Assembly (NCBI RefSeq): GCF_014699075.1
Contig: NZ_JACXAB010000003.1
Location: forward strand, 1-64,000
Direction: 5' to 3'
Length of the DNA: 64,000 nt
Source: Microvirga sp.
Lineage (GTDB): Bacteria; Pseudomonadota; Alphaproteobacteria; Rhizobiales; Beijerinckiaceae
Every line of letters starts with the position of its first letter. Position 1 is the stretch's first letter. The notes beneath the pieces are model-generated. The model was not told the origin of the DNA and made no database searches. It saw only the letters and a program-made list of their open reading frames with translations. The position numbers were made by a program, and so were the translations under genes. Of this stretch, positions 16,878 through 26,408 are shown piece after piece.

Positions 16878-17759
16878 ATGCTTCTTTTCGTGAACCCACG
16901 CTCTTCCCTCTTCGGTATTCTGGCTCTCCTGGCGGCGTGCCCGGCTTCGGCTCAGTCTCCCGCCGTGCCGTCCATGTCGCAGAACCAGCCTCCGATCTCC
17001 ATCGGACAGGTGACGGTGAATGCGGGCGCAACCTTTGCCGGAGGCAACGAGCCGATCCGGTCAGGCCTCGTCTGGCGGATCTACGAGGATCGCGGAGACG
17101 CCTCCCAGCCGGTGATCGTCGCCCGCTCCACCAGCCCGGCGCCGAGCTTCACCCTCTCGCCCGGCAACTACATCATCCATGTGGCCTATGGGTTTGCGAG
17201 CGCCTCAAAACGCATCAGCGTGCAGCGCGGCAACCTGAACGAGCGTCTCGCGATCAATGCGGGCGCCCTTCAGCTCAAAGGGGCGGTCAGCGGGAGCCCC
17301 ATCCCGGCGAACCGCCTCACCTTCTCGGTCTATGTGCCGGAGGCGCAGAACTCGGAAGGAAGGCTCGTAATCGCCGAGGCCAAGGCGAACGACATGATCC
17401 GCCTGCCCGAAGGCACCTACCATATCGTGTCCACCTACGGCGACGCCAACGCCATCATGCGCAGCGACCTGAAGGTGGAATCGGGCCGCGTCACCGAGGC
17501 GACCCTCAACCACCGGGCCGCGACCGTGACCATGAAGCTGGTTGCATCCGCAGGCGGAGAAGCCTTTGCCGGCACGGCCTTCAGCGTGCTCACCCCCGGC
17601 GGCGACGTGATCCGCGAGGCCATCGGGGCATTCCCGTCCGTGACGCTGGCCGAGGGCGAATATGTCTTGATCGCCCGCCATGAGGGCAAGGTCTACACCC
17701 GCGAGTTCAAGATCGAGAGCGGACTCGACCGCGATATCGAGGTTCTCGCCAAACCCTGA
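16878..17759 (+). CDS. exported repeat protein of unknown function, partner of the YfhO-like gene
   Basis: The 293-residue product starts at ATG 16878 with signal peptide FGILALLAACPASAQ. The LAAC could be a lipobox, or cleavage could occur after ASA. The mature part is beta-rich and seems to contain repeated carboxypeptidase-regulatory-like units: LSPGNYIIHVAYGFASASKR, LPEGTYHIVSTYGDANA and LAEGEYVLIARHEGK. These share a 'x-x-G-x-Y-x-[IL]-x-x-x-x-G' pattern about 100 residues apart. It is 19 bases after the YfhO-like gene, so cotranscription is likely. No function is recognised. Confidence 0.7.
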   Translation: MLLFVNPRSSLFGILALLAACPASAQSPAVPSMSQNQPPISIGQVTVNAGATFAGGNEPIRSGLVWRIYEDRGDASQPVIVARSTSPAPSFTLSPGNYIIHVAYGFASASKRISVQRGNLNERLAINAGALQLKGAVSGSPIPANRLTFSVYVPEAQNSEGRLVIAEAKANDMIRLPEGTYHIVSTYGDANAIMRSDLKVESGRVTEATLNHRAATVTMKLVASAGGEAFAGTAFSVLTPGGDVIREAIGAFPSVTLAEGEYVLIARHEGKVYTREFKIESGLDRDIEVLAKP

Positions 17760-17865
17760 CGTCCTGAACCTTTCCGGCCCCGCGGCATTGACCGAACACC
17801 AAGGACAGGTCGCGCCGCGCATGAGCCCGCACTCCCAAGGCGTGACCTTGCAGGAGAAAAAGCCC

Positions 17866-19248
17866 ATGAAAGTCGCAGAGATCATGACCCGCAACGTGCG
17901 CGTGGTGAGTCCGGACCGGACCATCCAGGAAGCGGCACGGCTCATGGATGAAATGAATGTCGGCGTCCTGCCCGTCTGTGACGGGCGGCGGCTGCGCGGC
18001 ATGGTGACGGACCGCGACATCACCGTCCGGGCAACCGCAGCCGGCCTCGCACCCGACACCACCCGCGTGCGGGACATCATGTCCGACAATGTATGGTGGT
18101 GCTTCGACGATGACGACGTGAACCACATCGTTCAGCTGATGAGCGACCACCAGATCCGCCGCCTGCCCGTAGTCGACCACGACAAGCACCTGGTCGGCAT
18201 CGTGGCGCTCGGCGATCTGGCGACCGACGCCGAGGGCGAGGCCACCCGCGCCCTGCATCGCATTTCCACCCCGTCCGAACCTGACCGCTCCGGCACGCCA
18301 TCGAGCGCCCGCGCCGACCAGACGCGGGGCGGCGGACAGGCTCGCCTGACGGCCGATGAGCGCCGTGAGCTGGAGCGGCGCATGAACGACGCCAGCCGCG
18401 ACGACACTTACCGGCACCGCCCCAACGATTACCACGACAAGGGCAATCGTGGATCGGCGGACAACACCCGCAGGCCGGGACGCGATCAGTTCCGGTTCCG
18501 CGAAGAGGACGACGTGCGCGCCGCCTTCGGCAGCTTCGGCTATCCCGGCCAGGAAGGCGCCCGCAACTCCCGCATGCGTGGCGGCTTTGGCGGCGACGGC
18601 TATCAGAGCTACGGCGACGAGTTAGCAGGCCGCGGCTCCGCCGGCAGAGGCTTTCACCCACCGCGCTATGGCGCCTCCACCATCACGGGTGAGCGTGCGC
18701 GTCCAGGTGACGACAGCAGCGATGATGATCGCCGCATGCAGGATCGCGAGCGCACCTGGAGCCTCGTGAATGAACGGCGCGACCACAGCAATTACGGCAT
18801 GGGCCCCGGAAACACCCGCTTCGGAAACGATGCCACGGCCAGCCGTGGCGAGGTCCGCCGGGGCGAGCACCAGGGCCGTGGCCCGAAAGGCTACCAGCGC
18901 TCGGACGAGCGGATCCGCGAGGACATCAGCGAACGCCTGATGGATGACGCGATGATCGACGCCTCCGAGATCGAGGTGCAGGTCCAGAACCGCGAGGTGA
19001 CCCTCACCGGAACGGTGCGCGGCCGCAACGAGCGGCGCCGGGCTGAAGACCTTGCGGAGTCCGTGTCCGGTGTGACCCATGTGCAGAACAACCTGCGGGT
19101 CGGACAGCGCCAGGGCACGCACGCCACCGGCACCGAAGCCGGCGATGCGGGGGCTGCCACGGGCAATCCCGGCAGCGGAACAGCGGGAACGACAGCCGAC
19201 GCCGCAGCTGGTGGCCGAACCGGCGGACGGCAGCGCCAGACGAGCTGA
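17866..19248 (+). CDS. CBS-pair protein with long disordered linker and BON domain
   Basis: The 460-residue protein starts at ATG 17866 behind AGGAG. Two CBS domains fill residues 1-125 (IMTRNVRVVSPDRTIQEAA and IMSDNVWWCFDDDDVNHIV), a module that binds adenine nucleotides. Residues 130-345 form an Arg/Asp/Gly-rich low-complexity linker (YGDELAGRGSAGRGF). A BON domain follows at about 345-412 (EIEVQVQNREVTLTGTVRGR), and the end is Gly/Ala/Thr-rich. BON domains bind membranes or envelope components. There is no signal peptide, so it is likely cytoplasmic. It may be a stress or energy sensor. Confidence 0.85.
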   Translation: MKVAEIMTRNVRVVSPDRTIQEAARLMDEMNVGVLPVCDGRRLRGMVTDRDITVRATAAGLAPDTTRVRDIMSDNVWWCFDDDDVNHIVQLMSDHQIRRLPVVDHDKHLVGIVALGDLATDAEGEATRALHRISTPSEPDRSGTPSSARADQTRGGGQARLTADERRELERRMNDASRDDTYRHRPNDYHDKGNRGSADNTRRPGRDQFRFREEDDVRAAFGSFGYPGQEGARNSRMRGGFGGDGYQSYGDELAGRGSAGRGFHPPRYGASTITGERARPGDDSSDDDRRMQDRERTWSLVNERRDHSNYGMGPGNTRFGNDATASRGEVRRGEHQGRGPKGYQRSDERIREDISERLMDDAMIDASEIEVQVQNREVTLTGTVRGRNERRRAEDLAESVSGVTHVQNNLRVGQRQGTHATGTEAGDAGAATGNPGSGTAGTTADAAAGGRTGGRQRQTS

Positions 19249-19302
19249 GGCTCCTTCTTCTAACTCCGTCCTCAGAATGAGTTTGAGTTCATAAAAATAG
19301 GA

Positions 19303-19334
19303 AAGGCGGTGCTTCCAAAAGAAAGCACCGCCTT
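19303..19334 (-). terminator. terminator of thrS
   Basis: AAGGCGGTGCTT at 19303-19314 pairs perfectly with AAGCACCGCCTT at 19323-19334. Read on the - strand it is followed by TCCTATTTTTAT. It lies between convergent CBS-BON and thrS. Confidence 0.75.
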
Positions 19335-19352
19335 CATCCATTCAGATGAAGT

Positions 19353-21398
19353 TTAAGCGACCGTCCGCTCGACCACGTGATGCCCGTCGAGGGTTGCATG
19401 ACCTTCCGGCTCGGATGTCACCTTCGCCGGAGGCCTGCGATCCGGCGTCACGGCCTCGGCGGCGAGCGCCTTCAAGGCTTCGTCGAGGGTCATGGTCTTC
19501 TGCTCGGGGCTGCCCAGCCGGCGGATGGAGACCGTCCGTTCCGCCGCCTCCTTGCGGCCCACCACGAGAAGAACCGGCACCTTCACGAGCGAGTGCTCGC
19601 GGACCTTATAGTTGATCTTCTCGTTGCGCAGGTCGGCCTCGACGCGAAGGCCTGCGGCCTCAGCGGCGCGCACCACTTCCATCGCGTATTCATCGCCCTC
19701 GGACGTGATGGTGGCAACCACCGCCTGTGTTGGCGCGAGCCAGAGCGGGAAGTGACCGGCGAAGTGCTCGATCAGGATGCCCGTGAAGCGCTCCATGGAG
19801 CCGCAGATCGCGCGGTGGACCATGACGGGTGTCTTCTTCTGGCCATCGGCATCGACATAGAACGCGCCGAACCGCTCCGGCAGGTTGAAGTCCACCTGCG
19901 TGGTGCCACACTGCCAGTCACGGCCGATGGCATCGCGCAGCACGTACTCGAACTTGGGCCCATAGAAAGCGCCCTCGCCCGGGTTGATCGCAGTCTTGAT
20001 GCGCCCGCCAGACTGATCCTCGATTTGCTTGAGCACGTGGGTCATCACGTCCTCCGCATGATCCCACATCTCGTCCGTGCCGACGCGCTTCTCAGGACGC
20101 GTGGAGAGCTTCACGACGATCTCGTCGAAGCCGAAATCACCATAGGTGGAGAGGATCAGATCGTTGATCTTCAAGCACTCGTCGGCGAGTTGATCCTCGG
20201 TGCAGAAGATATGCGCGTCATCTTGCGTGAAGCCGCGCACACGCATGAGGCCGTGCAGCGCGCCGGACGGCTCGTAGCGGTGCACGTTGCCGAACTCGGC
20301 CAGCCGCAGCGGCAGGTCGCGATAGGACTTCAGCCCGTGCTTGAAGATTTGCACGTGACCCGGGCAGTTCATCGGCTTGAGGGCGAACAGGCGCTGGTCC
20401 GCCTCCGGATCGTTCGGCCGCAGGAAAGCCGATGCCGACTTTACGGCGAACATGTTGTCTGAGTACCAGCCCCAGTGACCGGAGGTCTCCCACAAGGCCT
20501 TGTCGAGGATCTGCGGCGCATTGACTTCCTGGTACGTGCCCTTCAGGCGGCGGCGCATGTAGGAGATCAGCTCCTGGAACACCGTCCAGCCCTTCGGGTG
20601 CCAGAAGACGACGCCCGGCCCCTCTTCCTGGAAGTGGAACAGGTCCATCTCACGGCCCAGGCGGCGATGGTCGCGCTTCTCGGCTTCCTCGAGCTGGCGG
20701 ATGTAGTTGTCCAGCTCCTCCTGAGAGGCCCAGGCGGTCGCGTAGATGCGCGTCAGCATCGCGTTGTTCGAGTCGCCCCGCCAATAGGCGCCCGCCACCT
20801 TCATGAGCTTGAAGGCGTTGCCGATCTTGCCCGTCGAGGTCATGTGCGGACCGCGGCAGAGATCGAACCAGTCGCCCTGGGAGTAGATCTTGAGATCCTG
20901 GCCTGCCGGAATCGCATCGACGAGCTCGACCTTGTAGGCTTCGCCCTTGTCGGCAAACACCTGCTTGGCCTTTTCGCGGCTCCACACTTCCTTGGTGAAG
21001 GGCTTATCGCGCGCGATGATCTCGCGCATTTTCGCCTCGATGGCCGGGAAGTCCTCCGGGGTGAAGGGCTCGTTGCGGGCGAAGTCGTAATAGAACCCGT
21101 TCTCGATCACAGGACCGATGGTCACCTGCGTTCCCGGAAACAGCTCCTGCACGGCTTCCGCGAGCACGTGCGCGCAATCGTGCCGGATCAGCTCCAGGGC
21201 GCGCGGGTCCTCACGGTTGAGAAATTCGATCTTGGAATCCCGAGTGATCGGATCGGCGAGATCGGCGACCGTGCCGTCCAGCGCCATGGCGACAGTGCGC
21301 TTGGCGAGCGACTTGGCGATGCCTTCCACGATCTCGCGGCCGGTGATGCCGGATTCAAACTGGCGCTGGGCGCCATCGGGGAATGTCAGGGTAATCAT
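19353..21398 (-). CDS. thrS: threonine-tRNA ligase
   Basis: The 681-residue enzyme charges tRNA-Thr in the cytoplasm. Domains in order are TGS ([17 protein letters not shown]), the editing SAD domain ([17 protein letters not shown]), the class II catalytic core ([43 protein letters not shown]) and the anticodon-binding domain near residue 560 onward ([13 protein letters not shown]). The zinc-binding Cys lies in MNCPGH. The length is slightly above the usual 640 because of a short C-terminal extension ([19 protein letters not shown]). yidD lies upstream on the same strand. Confidence 0.97.
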   Translation of the reverse strand: MITLTFPDGAQRQFESGITGREIVEGIAKSLAKRTVAMALDGTVADLADPITRDSKIEFLNREDPRALELIRHDCAHVLAEAVQELFPGTQVTIGPVIENGFYYDFARNEPFTPEDFPAIEAKMREIIARDKPFTKEVWSREKAKQVFADKGEAYKVELVDAIPAGQDLKIYSQGDWFDLCRGPHMTSTGKIGNAFKLMKVAGAYWRGDSNNAMLTRIYATAWASQEELDNYIRQLEEAEKRDHRRLGREMDLFHFQEEGPGVVFWHPKGWTVFQELISYMRRRLKGTYQEVNAPQILDKALWETSGHWGWYSDNMFAVKSASAFLRPNDPEADQRLFALKPMNCPGHVQIFKHGLKSYRDLPLRLAEFGNVHRYEPSGALHGLMRVRGFTQDDAHIFCTEDQLADECLKINDLILSTYGDFGFDEIVVKLSTRPEKRVGTDEMWDHAEDVMTHVLKQIEDQSGGRIKTAINPGEGAFYGPKFEYVLRDAIGRDWQCGTTQVDFNLPERFGAFYVDADGQKKTPVMVHRAICGSMERFTGILIEHFAGHFPLWLAPTQAVVATITSEGDEYAMEVVRAAEAAGLRVEADLRNEKINYKVREHSLVKVPVLLVVGRKEAAERTVSIRRLGSPEQKTMTLDEALKALAAEAVTPDRRPPAKVTSEPEGHATLDGHHVVERTVA

Positions 21399-21476
21399 GT
21401 CAAAATGTCTCCTGGCTCACTCCTGCCAACGGAGCAGGTAAGCGGGGGCCGACGGTTTGCTGGATGGAAGGCGATG

Positions 21477-21806
21477 TCAGCCGCCGTCAGGTTCGGCTGC
21501 CTCGCAGATGATCGGGGGAGAATTGACGCCCCGCCAGCGACCATAAGCCCAGGGCTTATACCAGGAGGCAGCCTCGGGCAACGTCTCAGGCACGAGATCA
21601 AGCCCCGAGGTACCGAACGGCCCGCAACGGCAAATCCGCGCGAAGCCCATCCAGCCCCCCGGCCAGAACCCGTGCCGCTGGATCGCTTCATCCGTGTATT
21701 CGGAGCACGAGGGCAGATGGCGGCACTGGCGGCCGATAAGTCCGGACAGGCTCAGCTGATAGCCTCGGATGGCCCAGTGAGCGGCCCTCTGGACGGGGCT
21801 CGGCAT
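21477..21806 (-). CDS. yidD: membrane protein insertion efficiency factor YidD
   Basis: The 109-residue protein carries the YidD core: RGYQLSLSGLIGRQCRHLPS, CSEYTDEAIQRHGFWPGGW and RICRCGPFG, with its three family cysteine positions. YidD is an amphipathic inner-membrane-associated protein that helps YidC insert proteins. The C-terminal 40 residues (WYKPWAYGRWRG) are longer than in short homologues, as in other rhizobial forms. Its ATG abuts the TAG of the IscU-like gene, so the pair is translationally coupled. Confidence 0.92.
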   Translation of the reverse strand: MPSPVQRAAHWAIRGYQLSLSGLIGRQCRHLPSCSEYTDEAIQRHGFWPGGWMGFARICRCGPFGTSGLDLVPETLPEAASWYKPWAYGRWRGVNSPPIICEAAEPDGG

Positions 21807-22268
21807 CTATTCCGCACCCTGAGCCCGCCGCGCTTCGATCTGATTGATCGCATCCACGACGGCATCGAAGGTGAGCAGGATGGATGCATGCCGGGCCTTG
21901 TAATCCCGCAAGGGCTCCAGGACCTTCAAATCCTCCCACTTGCCCTGAGGCGCCTCGCCGCCAGCTTTGAGCAGGTGCGCTGTTCTCTCGCGAAGGTCAC
22001 GGAGTTCCTCGACCGTCGAGCCGATAACATGCCGCCCCATGATCGAGGACGACGCCTGACCCAAGGCACAGGCCTTCACGTCATGGGCGAAGGCCGTCAC
22101 CACGTTTCCGTCGAGCTTCACGTCGACCGTAACCGTCGATCCGCAAAGCTTCGACCGCGCTGTCGCGGATGCGTCGGCATTGGGCAGGCGCCCAAGATGC
22201 GGAATATCGGCGGCAAGCTCGAGAATGCGTCGGCTGTAAATCTCGTTAAGCATGGAAGCCTGTGACAT
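21807..22268 (-). CDS. IscU/SufU-like iron-sulfur scaffold homologue
   Basis: The 153-residue form starts at ATG 22268; ATG 22253 is an alternative. It has the NifU N-terminal-like fold with Cys42 (SKLCGSTV) and Cys67 (DVKACALGQASSS). The third cluster ligand usually found near the C-terminal end is absent: the matching place reads ARHASILL. It therefore may not be a canonical scaffold and could bind a metal or act in transfer. Linkage to yidD is common in rhizobia. It is divergent from folE across about 180 bases containing palindromes. Confidence 0.8.
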   Translation of the reverse strand: MSQASMLNEIYSRRILELAADIPHLGRLPNADASATARSKLCGSTVTVDVKLDGNVVTAFAHDVKACALGQASSSIMGRHVIGSTVEELRDLRERTAHLLKAGGEAPQGKWEDLKVLEPLRDYKARHASILLTFDAVVDAINQIEARRAQGAE

Positions 22269-22318
22269 TACGTTTGGGAATATACCCTTTAACTCTGCGG
22301 AGGTATCTAATACACAAA

Positions 22319-22335
22319 ATGGGTATCTCACCCAT
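22319..22335. promoter_or_regulatory. inverted repeats in the IscU-like/folE spacer
   Basis: ATGGGT-ATCTC-ACCCAT at 22319-22335 is a perfect inverted repeat. A near-palindrome GGGAATATACCC lies at 22276-22287. Both sit between divergent genes and may be operators for a metal or redox regulator. They do not match the Irr box consensus I know, and no regulator can be named. Confidence 0.35.
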
Positions 22336-22447
22336 ATAAGGGTAGCTGACCTCCGGGCGGGCCTCTGACGAGTGGCGTGCGGAGAACAAGCTGAGTTTTA
22401 GAACCACGTCGTTTCCTGACTGGAAGAGTGACTATAGGGGCCCCTGC

Positions 22448-23083
22448 GTGAATGATGTCGTCAAGTCCTTGTCCGCGCGGCTGAATCCAGCCACTGAAAA
22501 GCCCGTTGCGGCTCCCACTCGGGAAGAGGCCGAGGCGGCCGTCCGCACACTGCTCCGCTGGGCCGGAGACGACCCGACGCGCGAGGGTCTCCAGGATACG
22601 CCCAAGCGTGTGGCCAAGGCCTTCCGGGAACTCTATTCGGGATACGGCCAGGATCCGGCCGAAATCCTCGACAAGGTCTTCAGCGAGGTCGAAGGCTACG
22701 ACGATATCGTGCTCGTGCGCGACATCCCGTTCTACTCCCATTGCGAGCACCACATGGTGCCGTTCTTCGGCGTGGCGCATGTGGCCTATTATCCCACCAA
22801 GGGCGTGGTCGGCCTCTCCAAGCTCGCCCGCCTTGTGGACGCCTATGCGCGCCGCCTGCAGACGCAGGAGACCATGACGGCTCAGATCGCCTCGGCCATG
22901 GTCAAGGCGCTCGAGCCGCGCGGCGTGGCGGTGATGATCGAAGCCGAGCACATGTGCATGTCCATGCGCGGCATTCAGAAGGCCGGCGCGCTGACCTTGA
23001 CGACCCAGTTCACAGGTGTCTTCAAGGAAGACCCGGCCGAACAGGTGCGCTTCCTCACCCTGGTGCGCAACGGCCGGGGCTGA
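22448..23083 (+). CDS. folE: GTP cyclohydrolase I
   Basis: The 211-residue enzyme makes 7,8-dihydroneopterin triphosphate from GTP, the first step to folate and queuosine-type pterins. The zinc ligands are Cys99 and His102 (in [11 protein letters not shown]) and Cys170 (EHMCMSMRG). [18 protein letters not shown] and [10 protein letters not shown] are conserved. It starts with GTG 22448; no better start was seen. hisI follows after 10 bases, so the two form one transcript. Confidence 0.95.
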   Translation: MNDVVKSLSARLNPATEKPVAAPTREEAEAAVRTLLRWAGDDPTREGLQDTPKRVAKAFRELYSGYGQDPAEILDKVFSEVEGYDDIVLVRDIPFYSHCEHHMVPFFGVAHVAYYPTKGVVGLSKLARLVDAYARRLQTQETMTAQIASAMVKALEPRGVAVMIEAEHMCMSMRGIQKAGALTLTTQFTGVFKEDPAEQVRFLTLVRNGRG

Positions 23084-23093
23084 GGCCCCTTGC

Positions 23094-23504
23094 ATGACCG
23101 CATCTCTTCCGTTTCCACCTCCCGGCTCCAAGGCTGAGCTCGAGGAAGGCAGCATCCTGTCTCCCCGCTTCGGAGCGGACGGGCTGGTCACCTGCATCAC
23201 CATGGATGCCGCGACGGGCGACATCCTCATGGTCGCGCACATGAATGCGGAAGCCCTGGCGAAGACCCTGGAGACCGGCGAGGCCTGGTACTGGTCCCGC
23301 TCCCGCGGTGAGCTCTGGCACAAGGGTGCGACCAGCGGGCAAGTCCAGACGGTTCTGGAACTACGGGTCGACTGCGATCAGGATGCCCTTCTGCTGAAGG
23401 TGACGGTCGCGGGCGACGGTGGGTGCTGCCATACGGGGCGCCGCTCCTGTTTCTACCGGAAGGTCGAACTCTCCAGCGGCGGGCCGCGCCTCATCATAGA
23501 CTGA
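23094..23504 (+). CDS. hisI: phosphoribosyl-AMP cyclohydrolase
   Basis: The 136-residue protein is a stand-alone HisI for the third step of histidine synthesis. Metal and substrate motifs are present: [40 protein letters not shown] and [14 protein letters not shown] with the zinc cysteines. The ATG at 23094 follows the folE stop by 10 bases. No HisE domain is fused. Location next to folE rather than other his genes is common in alphaproteobacteria. Confidence 0.95.
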   Translation: MTASLPFPPPGSKAELEEGSILSPRFGADGLVTCITMDAATGDILMVAHMNAEALAKTLETGEAWYWSRSRGELWHKGATSGQVQTVLELRVDCDQDALLLKVTVAGDGGCCHTGRRSCFYRKVELSSGGPRLIID

Positions 23505-23587
23505 GCACACCAGCCCTCCTGGAACGCAGGGCTGCCCTCCGCCAGGAAACGGGTGCACGGTTGCGGCATCCGCGATAGGTACGCCGC

Positions 23588-24742
23588 ATGACACGACGTG
23601 ATCTTCTCCTCGCGCGGGTGGCGGCGAGCGCCATCTTCTTCGGCAACGGTTTCGGCATCGGCACCTGGGCGGCGCAGCTCCCCCGGTTCAAGGCGTCGCT
23701 CGGCTTGTCCGATGGTCAACTCAGCCTCGGGCTTCTGGCCTTCTCGCTCGGCGCCGTCGCCCTCATGCCGGTGATCGGCTGGGCTGTTGCCGTCGTCGGC
23801 AGCCGGACGATGAGCCTCGTCGCGGCCTTCTCCTTCGCAGCCGCCCTGCTCCTGCCGGGTCTCGCGCCGAGCCTGCCGCTCTTCGTCGCCGCGTCCCTTG
23901 TGGCCGGGGCCTGCAACGGCACCATGGACATCGCCATGAACACCAACGCCACGGTGGTGGAGCGGGCTTGGGGCTCGGCGATCATGTCGTCCTTCCATGC
24001 CTTCTTCAGCCTCGGCGGGCTAGCTGGGGCAGCAGCGTCCGGTCTCCTCATCAGGCTCGACGTCGGGATTGTCCCGACTCTGCTGATCTCCTGCTCCGGC
24101 ATGGGGTTGCTCTTCCTCGCGACGGGCTTCTGGACCATGGGCGAGACGGAGAAAGCGTCGGAGGGCCACGGCTTCGCCTGGCCCCGCGGCCCGGTCGTTC
24201 TCCTCGCGGTGCTGGCCATGTTCTGCTTCATCGTCGAGGGCGCCATCGTCGACTGGTCGGCGATTTACCTGCAGACGGTGGCCGGTGCGAGCCTGGAGGC
24301 TGCCGTGTCGGGCTTTGCCGCCTTCTCCCTCACCATGACGATCTGCCGGTTCATGGGTGACTTTGCCGTCCGCCATCTCGGCCGCGTGCGCACCCTTCAA
24401 CTCGGCGGTCTGTTGTCGGCTCTTGGCCTTGCCCTGGCGATGATCCTGCCCTCGCCCCTGCCGGCCTCCATCGGCTTTGCCCTGGTGGGCATCGGCCTGG
24501 CCAACACGGTGCCGGTCCTGTTCAGCACGGCCGGCCAGATGAAGGGCATTCCGCCCAGCATGGGCGTCGCCATGGTGGCGACGCTCGGTTATGGCGGGTT
24601 GCTGATGGGCCCGCCGCTGATCGGATTCGGCGGCGAACTCCTCGGCCTGCGCGCGATGCTCGGCCTGCTGATCGTCTTCACCTTTGTCATCATCATGATG
24701 TCGCAGCGGGCTCTTCAGCGTTCCACTGTTCAGTTTTCATGA
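23588..24742 (+). CDS. MFS transporter
   Basis: The 384-residue protein has about 12 membrane helices, beginning with RVAASAIFFGNGFGIGTWAAQLPRF split around the first loop. It resembles the YbjJ-type branch of the major facilitator superfamily. NGTMDIAMNTNATVVE in the fourth helix region and SSFHAFFSLGGLAG in the fifth are conserved there. The cargo is unknown. It lies on the same strand 83 bases after hisI. Confidence 0.85.
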   Translation: MTRRDLLLARVAASAIFFGNGFGIGTWAAQLPRFKASLGLSDGQLSLGLLAFSLGAVALMPVIGWAVAVVGSRTMSLVAAFSFAAALLLPGLAPSLPLFVAASLVAGACNGTMDIAMNTNATVVERAWGSAIMSSFHAFFSLGGLAGAAASGLLIRLDVGIVPTLLISCSGMGLLFLATGFWTMGETEKASEGHGFAWPRGPVVLLAVLAMFCFIVEGAIVDWSAIYLQTVAGASLEAAVSGFAAFSLTMTICRFMGDFAVRHLGRVRTLQLGGLLSALGLALAMILPSPLPASIGFALVGIGLANTVPVLFSTAGQMKGIPPSMGVAMVATLGYGGLLMGPPLIGFGGELLGLRAMLGLLIVFTFVIIMMSQRALQRSTVQFS

Positions 24743-24828
24743 ACCAGTCCTAATTGAAACTTGAGGGCATGTTCACGCGGGTTTCATGGGAAGCCGGCAT
24801 AATGGACAAGGTGCCTTGGAGTTGATCA

Positions 24829-25839
24829 ATGTTGTGGGACGGGATTGCCCGGCGCAGCGCCGGTTCAGGGGGCGGAGGCGGAGTGACGGAGATCAAGGCA
24901 CCTGTCGAGCGCGATCCTCGGGCCAAGACCCGAATCGGCCTGGCACTCGGCGGAGGCGCGGCACGGGGTTGGTCCCATATCGGTGTCCTGCGGGTTCTTG
25001 AGGAAGCCGGCATCGTTCCGGACGTGATCGCCGGATGCTCCATCGGCGCGGTGGTCGGCGGCTGCTATGCGGCCGGCAAGCTCGACGAGCTGGAGGCCTT
25101 CGCCCTTTCGCTGACCAAGCGGCGCGTCATGGGCCTCCTCGACTTCCATTTCAGCGGCGCCGGCCTCATCGCCGGCGGACGCCTGCAGAGCCTCCTCGAC
25201 CGGGACCTGACCGACAAACGGGTCGAAGCCCTCCCGATGAAGTTCTGCACTATCGCGACCGAACTCGTGAGTGGCCACGAGATCTGGCTGACGCGCGGCC
25301 CCCTCGTCCAGGCCATGCGCGCCTCCTATGCCCTTCCCGGCGTGTTCGATCCGGTTCTGATCGGCGGGCGCTGGCTCATGGACGGCGCTCTGGTCAACCC
25401 GATCCCGATCACCGCCGCCCGCGCCCTGGGGGCCGACATCGTCATCTGCGTGAACCTCAACGGCGAGGTTCGCGTGCGCGGCACGGTCATCCAGTCGTAC
25501 GATGCCGGGTCGAGTGACGAGAAGGAAATCGAAGAGGTGATCGAGGCAGCCCCGCGGCGCTGGGGCATCTTTCCGGGCAGCCGGAGCGAGAAGCAGAGCA
25601 AGCCCAATGCGCCCGGGATGGCCACCGTGATGGTGGACGCCTTCAACATCACCCAGGACCGCATCGCCCGCTCACGTTTGGCCGGCGATCCGCCGGACAT
25701 CATGGTCGCGCCGAAGCTCGCCAAGATGGGGCTGTTCGAGTTCCACAGAGCCCAGGAATGCATCACCCTGGGCCGGCAGGCCACGGAGCGCGCCCTGCCG
25801 GATATCCTTGAACTGCTGCAGGAATCGCAGCCGCGTTAA
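24829..25839 (+). CDS. patatin-like phospholipase (RssA/NTE type)
   Basis: The 336-residue protein starts at ATG 24829 behind GGAG. It has the oxyanion motif GGGAARGWSHIGVL, the nucleophile elbow GCSIG at 69-73 (Ser71) and the catalytic Asp in DGALVNPIP (Asp185), so the Ser-Asp dyad is complete. A glycine-rich N-terminus (SAGSGGGGG) precedes the domain. It probably acts as a lipid hydrolase at the inner face of the membrane. Its stop directly abuts the stop of the convergent CBS gene. Confidence 0.88.
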   Translation: MLWDGIARRSAGSGGGGGVTEIKAPVERDPRAKTRIGLALGGGAARGWSHIGVLRVLEEAGIVPDVIAGCSIGAVVGGCYAAGKLDELEAFALSLTKRRVMGLLDFHFSGAGLIAGGRLQSLLDRDLTDKRVEALPMKFCTIATELVSGHEIWLTRGPLVQAMRASYALPGVFDPVLIGGRWLMDGALVNPIPITAARALGADIVICVNLNGEVRVRGTVIQSYDAGSSDEKEIEEVIEAAPRRWGIFPGSRSEKQSKPNAPGMATVMVDAFNITQDRIARSRLAGDPPDIMVAPKLAKMGLFEFHRAQECITLGRQATERALPDILELLQESQPR

Positions 25840-26271
25840 CTAGGCCGTGGCGATGTATTCCTTGATCGCCGTCGCCTCTGCCTCGACTTCTTCGAGCCGT
25901 TCCTTCACCACGTCGCCGATCGACACGATGCCGACGAGGCGGCCGCCCTCGACGACGGGGACGTGCCGAAACTTCTGCTGGGTCATCAGCTCCATCACGT
26001 GGGGGATCGGGGTTTCCCCCGTGCAGGTCAAAACCTTCTCCGTCATGAAGCGGGAGACGGGCTCCTCCAGGGCCTTGGCGCCATGGTTTGCCACCGCCCG
26101 CACAATATCCCGTTCGGAAATGATGCCCGCCACGGGCCTTTGACCATCGACGATGAGAAGGGCACCTATCCTGCGCTCGGCAAGAACCTTGGCCGCCTCA
26201 CTGAGAGTCCGGCTTGGTTCGATGGTCGCAACGTCGCGGCCCTTGAGCGAAAGAATACGATTGACGATCAT
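25840..26271 (-). CDS. tandem CBS-domain protein
   Basis: The 143-residue protein consists of two CBS domains: VATIEPSRTLSEAAKVLAER with GIISERDIVRAV, then MTEKVLTCTGETPIPHVMEL with GIVSIGDVVKERL. The ATG at 26271 has GGAGG upstream. Stand-alone CBS pairs of this hypoxic-response-like type bind adenine nucleotides or NAD-type ligands and may regulate partners. No partner gene is evident. A 12-bp imperfect hairpin lies upstream at 26336-26368. Confidence 0.88.
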   Translation of the reverse strand: MIVNRILSLKGRDVATIEPSRTLSEAAKVLAERRIGALLIVDGQRPVAGIISERDIVRAVANHGAKALEEPVSRFMTEKVLTCTGETPIPHVMELMTQQKFRHVPVVEGGRLVGIVSIGDVVKERLEEVEAEATAIKEYIATA

Positions 26272-26408
26272 TGATTCCCTCCCGTTGCGCGAACGGCAAA
26301 GGACCGTCAGCCCTCGCATCCGCTAGGCTGAAGTCGGGTTCCGCACCCATGACTTTGGGTGCGAACCCTACGTCAGCTACCGGATGATCAGCGCAAACGG
26401 CATCTGTT

